DNA from: Novosphingobium sp. AAP83
GTDB taxonomy: Bacteria > Pseudomonadota > Alphaproteobacteria > Sphingomonadales > Sphingomonadaceae
Assembly: GCF_001295795.1 (NCBI RefSeq)
Contig: NZ_LJHY01000004.1
Span: 124,001-188,000 of the forward strand
Reading direction: 5' to 3'
DNA length: 64,000 nt
Under the pieces are notes generated by a model that was not told where the DNA came from, ran no database searches, and was given only the letters and a program-made list of their open reading frames with translations. The translations under genes were made by a program, and so were the position numbers. This document shows, piece after piece, positions 19,509 through 28,465 of the stretch; position 1 is the stretch's first letter, and each line of letters opens with the position of its first letter.

Positions 19509-20249
19509 TCAGGCCGGAATAGCAGCCTCAAGCGCATTGGCCAGTTCCACCGGCTTTGACAGATACGGGCTGTGATCGGCCTCTAGCGTGACGATATGTG
19601 CACCCGGCGAATAGCGCTGCATCTGGCGCTGGCTGTCGATGGGGATCGTGCGGTCGAGGGTACATTCGACATATGTGCGAGGCTGGCTGCCCCAGCGTTC
19701 GGGGGTGAGGTGCAGCTTTTCTGAACGTGGGGCATGGGGCTCTGCCAAAAGGCGCGGCAGGACGGCGGCGACCAGTTCGGGCGGCGAGGCTTGGGCGAAA
19801 ACCGGCGCAGCGTTGGCGGTGTCTATCACCGTGGCGATGCCGCCGTGAACTTTGCTGATGATGCCATCGAACGCAGGGTTCGGGCCTTCCAGTTCCTTGA
19901 ATCCTGCGCGGCTCATGCCTGAAGGCAGCATCATCGCGCAGATATAGACCAGCGCATCCATCGCAGCAGGATCGGCCTCGGCGGCGGTCGAGACCACAAG
20001 ACCGCCGCGTGAATGGCCTGCGAGGACAACGGGTGCACCATTCAATTGTTGCTTCAAGTCGCGGCAATGCTGCGCAGCAAATTCGCCCCAGCCATCAAGC
20101 GTGACGGCGGCCATTTCATCAGCCGAGCCACCCATGCCGGGAAGCGTTGGCGCGACGACGGTGTGGCCGCGATCGCGCAGCAATTGTGCAACCGGATCAA
20201 AGCACCAGCCGCCATGCCACGACCCGTGAATGAGAACGAAACCTGCCAT
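19509..20249 (-). CDS. Alpha/beta hydrolase, esterase type
   Basis: A 246-residue hydrolase starting MAGFVLIHGSWHGGWCFDP. The nucleophile elbow is GHSRGG and the likely base is the histidine in LEADHSPYLS. It is related in layout to the hydrolase at 15020-15688, so the cluster carries two esterase-like paralogues. The start codon overlaps the stop of the LigF-like GST (TAATG), which links the two in translation. Confidence 0.84.
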   Translation of the reverse strand: MAGFVLIHGSWHGGWCFDPVAQLLRDRGHTVVAPTLPGMGGSADEMAAVTLDGWGEFAAQHCRDLKQQLNGAPVVLAGHSRGGLVVSTAAEADPAAMDALVYICAMMLPSGMSRAGFKELEGPNPAFDGIISKVHGGIATVIDTANAAPVFAQASPPELVAAVLPRLLAEPHAPRSEKLHLTPERWGSQPRTYVECTLDRTIPIDSQRQMQRYSPGAHIVTLEADHSPYLSKPVELANALEAAIPA

Positions 20250-21025
20250 TAACGCACTTCCCCTGACCAGACGCGAAGGCCCGGCAATGTTCGATCTTCG
20301 CCTTTTAGCGCTTCTGCCACCGCCGGACGCGCCATCACGCGATCCCGCCATTCGCACAGGCGCGGTGCGCGGCGCGCGATGTCCATTTCGGGGAACATGC
20401 GTTCAACCATGGCCCCGCAATGCGAATAGAAATTGATGTCGGCCAGCGTGTAAGTATCGCCCGCGAGCCACTTTGTCTGGCCAAGCTGCGCTTCGATCTT
20501 GTCGACCGCATATTCGATCTTGGCGGTGGCGTTGGCCAGATCGGCCTCGGAAAAGCCGGAGCGGGCAGTGGCCCACTTCTTGCGCTGATCGGGCAACGGA
20601 ATGCTTTCGAGCAGCTTTTCGAAATCACCGCTTTCCACATTGCGTGCGATCACACCGACCATGCGGTGCCAGCCGTGCATCGAAACATAGTTCATCACGT
20701 GTTCGTCGATAAACTTGTTCCAATAGCGCATCCGTGCTGCGCCAAGCGCATCGCGGGGACGCAGGGGTGCATCAGCGGGTTGGGCATCGGGAAAGACGTC
20801 TTCAAGGTATTCGTTGATGACTGTGGTGTGCGTGATGATCACGCCGTCATGATCGAGCACCGGCACCTGGCCTTCGGGATTGATCGCGGTGAACCATTCC
20901 GAATGCTGCTCAAACTTGTGCAGATCGACATAGACGCTTTCATAGTCGAGGCCCTTTTCCTTCAGAGGGACCATCGATTTCAGCGAATTTGCCAGTGGTT
21001 CGGCATGATAGTATTTCAAAGCCAT
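20249..21025 (-). CDS. LigF-like glutathione S-transferase (beta-etherase family)
   Basis: A 258-residue GST with an N-terminal thioredoxin fold starting MALKYYHAEPLANSLKSMV. The NSLK motif near the glutathione site, KFEQHSEWFTAINPEGQVPV, and the VINEYLEDVFP segment closely resemble LigF of Sphingobium SYK-6. LigF cleaves beta-O-4 aryl ether ketones with glutathione. The helical C-terminal domain ends LADINFYSHCGAMV... RPAVAEAL. It lies in the aldehyde dehydrogenase-amidohydrolase-PTP-like-GST-hydrolase run. True etherase activity is unproven; related GSTs open other bonds. Confidence 0.83.
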   Translation of the reverse strand: MALKYYHAEPLANSLKSMVPLKEKGLDYESVYVDLHKFEQHSEWFTAINPEGQVPVLDHDGVIITHTTVINEYLEDVFPDAQPADAPLRPRDALGAARMRYWNKFIDEHVMNYVSMHGWHRMVGVIARNVESGDFEKLLESIPLPDQRKKWATARSGFSEADLANATAKIEYAVDKIEAQLGQTKWLAGDTYTLADINFYSHCGAMVERMFPEMDIARRAPRLCEWRDRVMARPAVAEALKGEDRTLPGLRVWSGEVR

Positions 21026-21048
21026 AACACTCTCCAAGATCGCCGCTG

Positions 21049-21510
21049 TCAGGTGCGCGGCTTGATAAAAGCAGCCCAAGCTTCGGCTTCGGGCCGATTG
21101 ACGCCATCGGGCGACCACTGGCGCTCCATGAGGGCGCGCGCTGCGGCTTCTTCCATCCCGCGATAATCACGGTTGAGGCGATAGAAGAACGCCGAGACGC
21201 GCCAGTTCATGATGCAGTGAACGTGGACCGGGCCTTGCGCGCTTTCAACGGCATCGCGAAATGCCGCAAAGTGCGCTTCGGTTGGCGCATCAAACGGAAC
21301 CGGGATGTGCGTATAAGCGATGCCGTGTTGGCCCAGCTTATCACCCTCACCCGCCAAAGCTTCGGGATGGGTTTCGAGCGCGAGGTTGATCACTTGCGTA
21401 ACACCAATCGCAGCAAGACGGGCAACGTCCTTGTCCTCAATCCGGCCTGACGTGGTGATAGCGTCATCAAGACGCTGCCACGCTCGAATATCGACCGGAT
21501 CAAGTTCCAT
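21049..21510 (-). CDS. Protein tyrosine phosphatase-like protein with atypical P-loop
   Basis: A 153-residue protein whose layout (GVTQVINLALETHPEAL, then HIPVPFDAP, then VHVHCIMNWRVSAF) matches small bacterial dual-specificity phosphatase-like proteins. The active loop is His98-Cys99-Ile-Met-Asn-Trp-Arg104, that is C-x4-R rather than the standard C-x5-R. It may not be a normal phosphatase. It sits four bases after the amidohydrolase gene and before the LigF-like gene. Its role in an aromatic cluster is unknown. Confidence 0.78.
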   Translation of the reverse strand: MELDPVDIRAWQRLDDAITTSGRIEDKDVARLAAIGVTQVINLALETHPEALAGEGDKLGQHGIAYTHIPVPFDAPTEAHFAAFRDAVESAQGPVHVHCIMNWRVSAFFYRLNRDYRGMEEAAARALMERQWSPDGVNRPEAEAWAAFIKPRT

Positions 21511-21514
21511 TTGC

Positions 21515-22387
21515 TCAAGCTAGCCCGAGCAGGCGCGCAGCATTGTCTTTCATGATACCGGGGAGAACTTCTTCCTTGAAGCCGACCTGCCGTGCGGCAT
21601 CGAGCCACTTTTGCGGGTGGATTAGCGGGAAGTCTGAACCGAACAGCATCTTATGCTTCAACTGTGTGTTGGCATATTGGATGATCTGCGGCTGGAAATA
21701 CTTTGGCGACCAGCCCGATAGATCGATGAACACGTTGTCCTTGTGCAGCGCCATCGACAGGCTTTCATCAACCCACGGCCATGACGGATGCGCAAGGATG
21801 ATCTTCATATCGGGGAAATCGACCGCAACATCATCGACCAGCATCGGCTGACCGTACTTCAGGCGAACGCCGCCGCCACCGCGCATGCCGGTGCCCATGC
21901 CAGAATGGCCGGTGTGGAATATCGCGGGCAACTTGTATTCGTTGATCACTTCGTAGATCGGGTAGCCGATCTGGCTGCCGGGTTCGATGTTCTGCATGAT
22001 GTGATGGAACTTGAAGCCCTTCACGCCATGATTTTCGATCAGGTCGCGCGCCTCACGCGCGCCCATCTTGCCCTTGTGCGGATCAACCGAGGCGAACGGA
22101 ATGCAGATATCATCGTTCTTGTTGGCGATTTCAGCAATCTCGTAATTCGAAACGCGCTTGGCCCCGATGCCGCTTTCGCAATCGACCGTGAACATGCAGA
22201 AAGCGATCTGCTGTTCGCGATAGATTTCGACAATTTCAGGCATCTTGGGCCGTTCGCGCGGAGACTTGAAATACGCGCTGGCAGCATCGAAAAACTTGCC
22301 CATTACCGGATCTTCAGGATCGTGGCATGATACCTCGGCATGGACGTGGACGTCGATCGCCTTGATCTTGGAAAGGTCGATGGGCAC
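21515..22387 (-). CDS. Amidohydrolase-2 family protein (ACMSD-like TIM barrel)
   Basis: A 290-residue metal-dependent hydrolase or decarboxylase. It shows the N-terminal HVH pair (His14, His16), GFKFHHI, the metal or catalytic histidine in FHTGHSGM, AHPSWPWVDE and the catalytic aspartate in FGSDFPLIHP. The family includes aromatic acid decarboxylases and ring-cleavage product hydratases, for example ACMSD and LigJ-type enzymes. The reaction cannot be chosen from sequence. A stem-loop lies between it and the upstream aldehyde dehydrogenase gene. Confidence 0.85.
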   Translation of the reverse strand: MPIDLSKIKAIDVHVHAEVSCHDPEDPVMGKFFDAASAYFKSPRERPKMPEIVEIYREQQIAFCMFTVDCESGIGAKRVSNYEIAEIANKNDDICIPFASVDPHKGKMGAREARDLIENHGVKGFKFHHIMQNIEPGSQIGYPIYEVINEYKLPAIFHTGHSGMGTGMRGGGGVRLKYGQPMLVDDVAVDFPDMKIILAHPSWPWVDESLSMALHKDNVFIDLSGWSPKYFQPQIIQYANTQLKHKMLFGSDFPLIHPQKWLDAARQVGFKEEVLPGIMKDNAARLLGLA

Positions 22388-22418
22388 GGAGCAATCCTTT
22401 GTATTCAGGCATTTTTAA

Positions 22419-22453
22419 CACGGCCCCGACAACGCATGGTTGCCGGGGCCGTG
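22419..22453. other. GC-rich stem-loop between aldehyde dehydrogenase and amidohydrolase genes
   Basis: Arms CACGGCCCCG (22419-22428) and CGGGGCCGTG (22444-22453) pair perfectly around a 15-base loop. On the transcribed minus strand it is followed by TTAAAAATG, not a T-run. It may reduce read-through or protect the upstream message and so tune the ratio between the two genes. Confidence 0.55.
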
Positions 22454-22470
22454 CAGTATTCAGCGGCTGA

Positions 22471-23895
22471 TCAGACCAGCGCATCTTTCTTGACGGTGAT
22501 CACCTGGCTGTAGGTGAATTCCGTGAGGCCTTCGACGCCATATTCTGCGCCGAAGCCCGACTGCTTGTGACCGCCGAACGGAGCGAAGGGCGAAAGGTGC
22601 AGGAATTCGTTGATCCACACCGTTCCGGTTTCGAGCTGCTCGGCAATCGCCACACCACGGTCCGTGTCCTTGGTCCAGACAGCGCCAGCAAGGCCATATT
22701 CCGAATTGTTGGCGCGCGCGATGACTTCGTCGTCGCTCGAGAACTTCATGAGCGGCATGACCGGGCCGAACTGCTCTTCAGCCACGATGCGCGCATCCTC
22801 GGGCGGATTGTCGAGGATGGTGATCGGCACATAGTAGCCTGAGCCCGACGGATCGACATCGCCGCCGACGAGGAACTTGTAGCCGTTCGACTTCGCGTCC
22901 TCGATCAGCTCGCATACACGCTCGAACTGCTTCTTGTTCTGGATCGGACCGACGCCGGTGCCTTGGTTGGCACCGTCGCCCACTGTCACGCCCTTGGCAT
23001 ATTCGGCAATCGCGGCGCTCATCTCGTCATAGATATCCTCGTGGATATAGACGCGCTTTGCAGCGACGCAGATCTGGCCTGCATTGGTGAAGCTCGACCA
23101 GAACAGTTGCTCTGCCACCTTGGCAACATCCGCATCGGGCAGCACGATCGAGGCGTCGTTGCCGCCGAGTTCGAGCGTGATGCGCTTGAGGTCCTTCGAA
23201 GCGCCTTCCATGATGCGCTTGCCGGTCGCGGTCGAGCCGGTGAAGGTGATCTTGTTGATGTCCGGGTGCGCGGTCATCAGCGGGCCGAGCGAATCTTCGC
23301 CGGTGATGATGTTGACGACGCCTGCGGGCACGATGTCCTTGATCAGTTCGGCAAACTTCAGCGTGGTTAGCGGCGTGAACGGTGAAGGCTTAAGCACGAT
23401 GGTGCAGCCTGAAAGGATCGCAGGCGCAATCTTCTGCACGGCCATGAGGACGGGGAAGTTCCACGGCACAATGCCCGCGACCACGCCCACCGGCACGCGG
23501 CGCGTGCGGCTGAGGCGCTGATCACTGTCCTCGTTGATTGTTTCTTCAAGCGTGAGAGTCGACTGCGCGTTCATGATACCCGAGCAGGCACCGATTTCAT
23601 GCTGTGCCTGATGGTGAGGCTTGCCCTGTTCAGCCGTTAGCAGGCGGTAGAGTTCGTCCGCGTTTGCTTCGACAGCGGCAGCCATGGCGCGGATCACGGC
23701 GCGGCGATCATCGACAGGAGTCTTGGACCAGGTTTTGAACGCAGCGCGGGCGGCGGCAACGGCACGGTCAAGTTCGGCAGCACCACAGGCAGGAACGCGG
23801 CCAATTACCTGCTCGTTGGCTGGGTTGACGACATCGAGCGATGTTTCGGTGGTGACCAACTCACCATTGATCAGATTCGGATAAAGGTGCGTCAT
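22471..23895 (-). CDS. NAD(P)-dependent aldehyde dehydrogenase
   Basis: Oxidises an aldehyde to the acid. The 474-residue protein has the cofactor segment GIVPWNFPVL, FTGSTATGKRI, general base Glu242 in LELGGNDAS and catalytic Cys276 in NAGQICVAAKR. Its size and motifs fit the broad succinate-semialdehyde, benzaldehyde and betaine aldehyde group. It follows an alcohol-dehydrogenase gene, so a primary alcohol to aldehyde to acid route is plausible. An operator-like half-site lies 33 bases upstream of the start. Confidence 0.93.
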   Translation of the reverse strand: MTHLYPNLINGELVTTETSLDVVNPANEQVIGRVPACGAAELDRAVAAARAAFKTWSKTPVDDRRAVIRAMAAAVEANADELYRLLTAEQGKPHHQAQHEIGACSGIMNAQSTLTLEETINEDSDQRLSRTRRVPVGVVAGIVPWNFPVLMAVQKIAPAILSGCTIVLKPSPFTPLTTLKFAELIKDIVPAGVVNIITGEDSLGPLMTAHPDINKITFTGSTATGKRIMEGASKDLKRITLELGGNDASIVLPDADVAKVAEQLFWSSFTNAGQICVAAKRVYIHEDIYDEMSAAIAEYAKGVTVGDGANQGTGVGPIQNKKQFERVCELIEDAKSNGYKFLVGGDVDPSGSGYYVPITILDNPPEDARIVAEEQFGPVMPLMKFSSDDEVIARANNSEYGLAGAVWTKDTDRGVAIAEQLETGTVWINEFLHLSPFAPFGGHKQSGFGAEYGVEGLTEFTYSQVITVKKDALV

Positions 23896-23927
23896 GAGTC
23901 TCTCCGTTCGATTCTAATTGCTCTACC

Positions 23928-23937
23928 TTATAACAAT
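23928..23937. promoter_or_regulatory. Half-site of the TTATAACAATTGTTATAA operator upstream of the aldehyde dehydrogenase
   Basis: TTATAACAAT matches half of the perfect palindrome at 31840-31857. The partner half is degenerate. It lies in the 45-base gap between the first quinohemoprotein gene and the aldehyde dehydrogenase gene. On its own the match could be chance; the shared cluster makes it worth listing. Confidence 0.35.
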
Positions 23938-23940
23938 CTC

Positions 23941-26061
23941 TCAACGCGTTTCCAGCGCTTTGTCTTCATTTGCGCGCTTGATAACATAATGGCGGATGGC
24001 CTCGATCTGGTCCTTGGTCATGTATTTGCCCCAGCCGACCATGCCATTGTCTTTGAGGATGCCATCATGCACGACCGATTGCCACGCTTCGGGATCAGCA
24101 TTCAGGCCGCTGTGGCGCAAATCAGGCAATAGCCCGCCAACCGCCGCGTCGCCGTGGCAAACGGTGCAGTATTGGCCATAGAGATTATTGCCCAAGGCAA
24201 TCGTTTCAGGTGTGCCGACCAGAGCAGGCGGATTGAGGCGCTTTTCTTCAAAAGGCGGTGCATCGGGCAGCTTGGCTTTGCCACCGATCTTGAACACCAG
24301 CAGACGGCTGATGTTGCGGACTGGGCCGGATTTGTCGGCCAGAATGCCTGTCGCCAATGGCCAGACGCCGCCCCAACCGGCCAGCACTGCCACATATTGG
24401 TCATTACCCACCTTGAACGTGACAGGCGCTGCCACCACGCCGGTTTGCGCGGGGAACGACCATAGTTCTTTGCCATCCTTTGAAGAATAGGCCGCGAACA
24501 TGCCCTTGGCATTGCCCTGGAACAGCAATCCGCCTGCGGTTGCCAGCATCCCGCCGTTCCATGGGCCGGGGAAGCTGACGCGCCAGCGTTCTTTCTTGGC
24601 GACCGGATCCCATGCAACGATCGCGCCGGTGGTGGCGGCCTTTGCACCTTCGCGCGCTTCGCGGATGGCAGGCATAGCCCCTGCTGCGCTATCGACGCCG
24701 GTGTTGAAGCCGACGGCTTGCGCCTTCCAGTCTTTCGACGGGAAATAGGGATAAGCGGCAAATTGGGCGGGGATGTAGACCAGTCCGTTGGTCGGGTCAT
24801 AAGCCATCGGATGCCAGCTATGGGCGCCGGCTGCGCCCGGCATGCCGATGAAGGGCTTGCCAGTCTGGTCATAGCGCGCTTCCGGGTTTTCGATCGGCCG
24901 CCCGCTGACGGGATCGAGCCCCTTGGCCCAGTTTACCGGAGCATAAGCATTGCCCGAGATGAATTGGCCGTTGGTGCGATCAAGCACATAGAAAAAGCCG
25001 TTCTTGGGCGCTTGCATCAGCACCTTGCGCGGCTTTCCATCGATTTGCATGTCGGCCAGCATAATGTGCTGGGTAGACGTAAAGTCCCACGTTTCGCCCG
25101 GTGTCTGCTGGTAATGCCAGACATATTCGCCGGTTTTGGCGCGGATTGCCACGATCGATGAGAGATAGAGGTTATCGCCGCCGCCGGGTGAGCGGTAGGC
25201 CTGATTCCACGGGCTGCCATTGCCGACGCCGATGTAGAGCAGATCAAGCTCGGGGTCATAAGCCATGGCATCCCATACGGTGCCGCCGCCGCCCAGCTTC
25301 CACCATTCGCCCTTCCACGTGGCTTCGGCTTTCTTGAGGTATTCCTCATCGTTGTTACCGGGCTTGTCGGGCACGGTGTAAAACCGCCAGAGCTGTTTGC
25401 CGGTCTGCGCATCATAGGCGGTGACATAGCCGCGCACGCCCATTTCCGCGCCGCCATTGCCGATCATGATCATGCCGTTGATCGCGCGCGGTGCGCCGGT
25501 GATGGTATAGGGCTTGGTCTGATCAACCGTGACGGTGGACCACACTTCCTTGCCGGTGGCGCGATCCAACGCGACGAGCCGCCCGTCGAGCGTGCCCATG
25601 TAAAGCTTGTCGCCCCATGCCGCCATGCCGCGATTAACGACATCGCAGCAGGCCTTGACCGCCGTTTCGCCCGGAACTTTGGGATCATATTCCCACAGCA
25701 GCTTGCCCGAAACGGCATCATAGGCCTTGGCTTTGGACCATGCGGTGCTGAAATAGATCTTGCCATCGATCACCAGCGGCGTGGCTTCCTGTCCGCGCGC
25801 GGTGTCCATATCGGCGTACCATGCAAGGCCAAGATCGCCGACGTTGGCATCTGTGATCTGGTTCAGCGGGCTGAAGCGCTGTTCGTCATACGTGCGGCCA
25901 TAGGACAGCCAGTTTGCGCCATCGTCGGTCATAAGGCTTTGCGCCGTGACCCCGCCGGCGGCATTCGCCACGTTGGCGTCTGTCACGCTGCACGCGGCCA
26001 ATGGCAGGGCCATGACCAGCGATCCTGCCAGTGCCAGCTTCAACTTGCGATTCCGAAGCAT
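23941..26061 (-). CDS. PQQ-dependent quinohemoprotein alcohol dehydrogenase (first copy)
   Basis: Periplasmic or membrane-tethered alcohol dehydrogenase with an eight-bladed PQQ propeller and a fused C-terminal cytochrome c domain. In 706 residues I see a signal with lipobox-like LAAC (Cys24), the vicinal cysteines Cys138-Cys139 typical of PQQ enzymes, repeated tryptophan-docking blades and the heme motif CTVCH near residue 630. It passes electrons to the respiratory chain. It is the last gene of the GST-GST-acyl-CoA synthetase run. An alternative start 15 bases upstream is possible. Substrate unknown; aromatic alcohols fit the context. Confidence 0.92.
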   Translation of the reverse strand: MLRNRKLKLALAGSLVMALPLAACSVTDANVANAAGGVTAQSLMTDDGANWLSYGRTYDEQRFSPLNQITDANVGDLGLAWYADMDTARGQEATPLVIDGKIYFSTAWSKAKAYDAVSGKLLWEYDPKVPGETAVKACCDVVNRGMAAWGDKLYMGTLDGRLVALDRATGKEVWSTVTVDQTKPYTITGAPRAINGMIMIGNGGAEMGVRGYVTAYDAQTGKQLWRFYTVPDKPGNNDEEYLKKAEATWKGEWWKLGGGGTVWDAMAYDPELDLLYIGVGNGSPWNQAYRSPGGGDNLYLSSIVAIRAKTGEYVWHYQQTPGETWDFTSTQHIMLADMQIDGKPRKVLMQAPKNGFFYVLDRTNGQFISGNAYAPVNWAKGLDPVSGRPIENPEARYDQTGKPFIGMPGAAGAHSWHPMAYDPTNGLVYIPAQFAAYPYFPSKDWKAQAVGFNTGVDSAAGAMPAIREAREGAKAATTGAIVAWDPVAKKERWRVSFPGPWNGGMLATAGGLLFQGNAKGMFAAYSSKDGKELWSFPAQTGVVAAPVTFKVGNDQYVAVLAGWGGVWPLATGILADKSGPVRNISRLLVFKIGGKAKLPDAPPFEEKRLNPPALVGTPETIALGNNLYGQYCTVCHGDAAVGGLLPDLRHSGLNADPEAWQSVVHDGILKDNGMVGWGKYMTKDQIEAIRHYVIKRANEDKALETR

Positions 26062-26110
26062 CGTCAATCCTCTCACAGACGACCGGTAAACCCGGCTCGA
26101 TCAATCAGGT

Positions 26111-27676
26111 CTAGTTCACCATGCGCTGGGAGTCGCCCCAGTATTTGGTGCGTAGCGCCTTCTTGTCCATTTTGCCCGCTGCCGTGCGCGGGATCGCATC
26201 GACGAACTCTACCGACTTTGGCGCTTTTACACCGCCAAGGCGGTCTTTGGTATAAGCAATGATCTCAGGCGCGGTGATGCCATCGGCCACGACGACAGCA
26301 TGGACTTGTTCACCCCACTTTTCGTGCGGGATGCCGAACACGCAAGCCTCTTTCACAGCAGCCAGTTCGGTTACTGCCGCTTCAACCTCGGCGGTGAAAA
26401 CATTGAACCCGCCCGAGACGACCATGTCCTTCTTGCGGTCTACGATGTAGAGGTAGCCATCGGCATCAAACTTGCCGACATCGCCGGTGTGGTGCCAGCC
26501 GAACTTGCGGATTTCGGCGGTCTCTTCGGGCTTTTCGAAATAGGAATGGGTGACGAGCGCGCCGCGCACGCAAATCTCGCCTGCTTCGCCCAGCGGCACT
26601 TCAACGCCATCATCATCGAGTAGCGCGACTTTGATCGACCGTGTCGGCTTGCCGCATGAGGCGAGCTTTTCCGGTGCCTCAGCGGCGAAACGCGCGACGT
26701 CCTCTGGCGGGAACCATGCCACGATCATCGGGCATTCCACCTGACCATAGGACTGGCACATGGCAGGGCCGAAGATCGACACGGCCTGCCGCAGCTTTTC
26801 GGGGCTGCATGGCGAACCGACGAGGATGAAGATTTTAAGCGACGAATAATCGTGATCGCCGATCTCGGGCGAGGCGAGCAGCTGGTACATGGCCGTGGGC
26901 GGCAGGTACATGTGCGTGACTTTGTATTCCGCGATAGTGCGCAACACGGCCTCTGCATCAAAGCTTGGCAGGATCACTTGCGTTGCGCCAAGGCTCATCG
27001 TGGAAAGCGCGATCGGGCCTGCCGCATGGGTAATCGGCGCAGAAACGAGCGCCACCGGATTATCGGTGCGTCCACCCATGCCATCGGCGGCGGTTTCGAT
27101 CATCGTGCCCCAGCCAAGGTTGGTGACATTCGCGCCCTTGGAAGGGCCGGTGGTGCCGCCGGTGGGGAATATGCCGACCATGTCCATCAGGTTGCCGAAA
27201 GCGTCGATCTCTGGCTCGGCAAAGTCAGCCTCGGTGACCCCTTCCACGAACTCCGCAAGGCTGGGATCATCGCCCATGCGCTTATCAAGGCAGACGAAGT
27301 GTTGCAGTGTGGGGCACAGGGCTTTGAGTTGTTCAACCTCGTCAGCCTTCGACGAATGATAGACCATCCATTTGAGGCGGACGTAGTTGATATAGGCAGC
27401 GTTGGCATCGATGGCGTTGCGGGTGTTTACCGGAATCCATTTGCCGTTCGCACGCCACATCGCCAGCAACACAACCAGCAACATGCCATCGTTAGGGCCA
27501 TAGAGGCCAAGCAGGTCCTGATTTTCGAAGCCGCCCTTTTGCAAGGCAGCCGCAATCTGGATCGACTGTGCGCGGGTTTCGGCGAAAGTGAGCTTCAACC
27601 CCGTCTCGGTATCGACGATGGCGAGACGCTGCGGATCGCGGTCATGGCCACGGTCAAAGTAATCGATAGCGCGCAT
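26111..27676 (-). CDS. Acyl-CoA synthetase (AMP-dependent, ANL superfamily)
   Basis: Activates a carboxylic acid to its CoA thioester through an adenylate. The 521-residue protein has the phosphate loop PTGGTTGPSK (171-180), the adenylation motif YLYIVDRKKDMVVSGGFNVF and the C-terminal catalytic lysine in PRTAAGKMDKK. Family members activate fatty acids, benzoates or cinnamates. The surrounding alcohol and aldehyde dehydrogenases could deliver the acid it uses. I see no enoyl-CoA hydratase or thiolase gene nearby, so the next step is encoded elsewhere. Confidence 0.92.
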   Translation of the reverse strand: MRAIDYFDRGHDRDPQRLAIVDTETGLKLTFAETRAQSIQIAAALQKGGFENQDLLGLYGPNDGMLLVVLLAMWRANGKWIPVNTRNAIDANAAYINYVRLKWMVYHSSKADEVEQLKALCPTLQHFVCLDKRMGDDPSLAEFVEGVTEADFAEPEIDAFGNLMDMVGIFPTGGTTGPSKGANVTNLGWGTMIETAADGMGGRTDNPVALVSAPITHAAGPIALSTMSLGATQVILPSFDAEAVLRTIAEYKVTHMYLPPTAMYQLLASPEIGDHDYSSLKIFILVGSPCSPEKLRQAVSIFGPAMCQSYGQVECPMIVAWFPPEDVARFAAEAPEKLASCGKPTRSIKVALLDDDGVEVPLGEAGEICVRGALVTHSYFEKPEETAEIRKFGWHHTGDVGKFDADGYLYIVDRKKDMVVSGGFNVFTAEVEAAVTELAAVKEACVFGIPHEKWGEQVHAVVVADGITAPEIIAYTKDRLGGVKAPKSVEFVDAIPRTAAGKMDKKALRTKYWGDSQRMVN

Positions 27677-27679
27677 TGG

Positions 27680-28465
27680 TTATCCCCAACGATTGATTTC
27701 TGGCCCCGGCGCCCAGGCGCGGAGCGGTTCGGAAACGGTCGCGCGTGCAAGCGCCGCGATAACGGACGGACGGACAGCAACCCTATCGAGCCAAGCATTG
27801 GTCGGCGCGGCATCGGCAAAGGCCGAAGGGCGCAACAGACGCATGCCCGCAAGCCAGGAATAGGTCACCAGATCGGCGATAGAGAATGATCCCATCAACC
27901 AATCGCGGCCATCGGCCAGTTGCTTTTCGCAGCGTTCGACGGTGGCGATGATCTTGGCTTCGCTATCGGCGATCTGCGCCGGGATGCTCACATCATCATG
28001 CAACGCCAGCCAACGGCCGCGCAGATCATCAGAAACGATACGCGCGGTGAGGTCATCGAAACCGGCCTGCGGGATGGCCGCAACAACCGCCTGCGATGCT
28101 GCCAGATTGCCAAGCAAGGCGGCTGCGGGCGACAGGCGTTCGGTAATCTGCCGACACCACATCATCATTTCCCAGCGCGCATAAGCATCCGCCGGTTGCA
28201 AGCCTGCACCGCCCGCTGCCTCATCAAAATATTGTGCGAGGAAGACGGATTCGGTCATTGCCTCGCCGTCTACCAGCAGCACTGGCCCCTCACCCTCAAC
28301 CCCAAGGTCAAGCGCAATGGCTTCGGTCACGCCGTCCAAGGCATGGCGTTCGCCCGCAAGCAGATCGATAGCGCGGCATTCAATGGCAAGGCCTGATTCT
28401 GCCAGTGCAGCCAGCACCGTCAGCGACGCGCCATTGGGCTGCCCGTGATAGAGCACCGCGCTCAT
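27680..28465 (-). CDS. Glutathione S-transferase family protein
   Basis: A 261-residue GST-like protein beginning MSAVLYHGQPNGASLTVLA. An N-terminal thioredoxin-fold domain with PVLLVDGEAMTESVFLAQYF precedes a helical C-terminal domain with GSFSIADLVTYSWLAGM. It is more diverged than its neighbour at 28462-29232, with which it overlaps by four bases. The pair might work as an etherase and a glutathione-removing lyase, as LigF and LigG do, but that is inference. Confidence 0.82.
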   Translation of the reverse strand: MSAVLYHGQPNGASLTVLAALAESGLAIECRAIDLLAGERHALDGVTEAIALDLGVEGEGPVLLVDGEAMTESVFLAQYFDEAAGGAGLQPADAYARWEMMMWCRQITERLSPAAALLGNLAASQAVVAAIPQAGFDDLTARIVSDDLRGRWLALHDDVSIPAQIADSEAKIIATVERCEKQLADGRDWLMGSFSIADLVTYSWLAGMRLLRPSAFADAAPTNAWLDRVAVRPSVIAALARATVSEPLRAWAPGPEINRWG

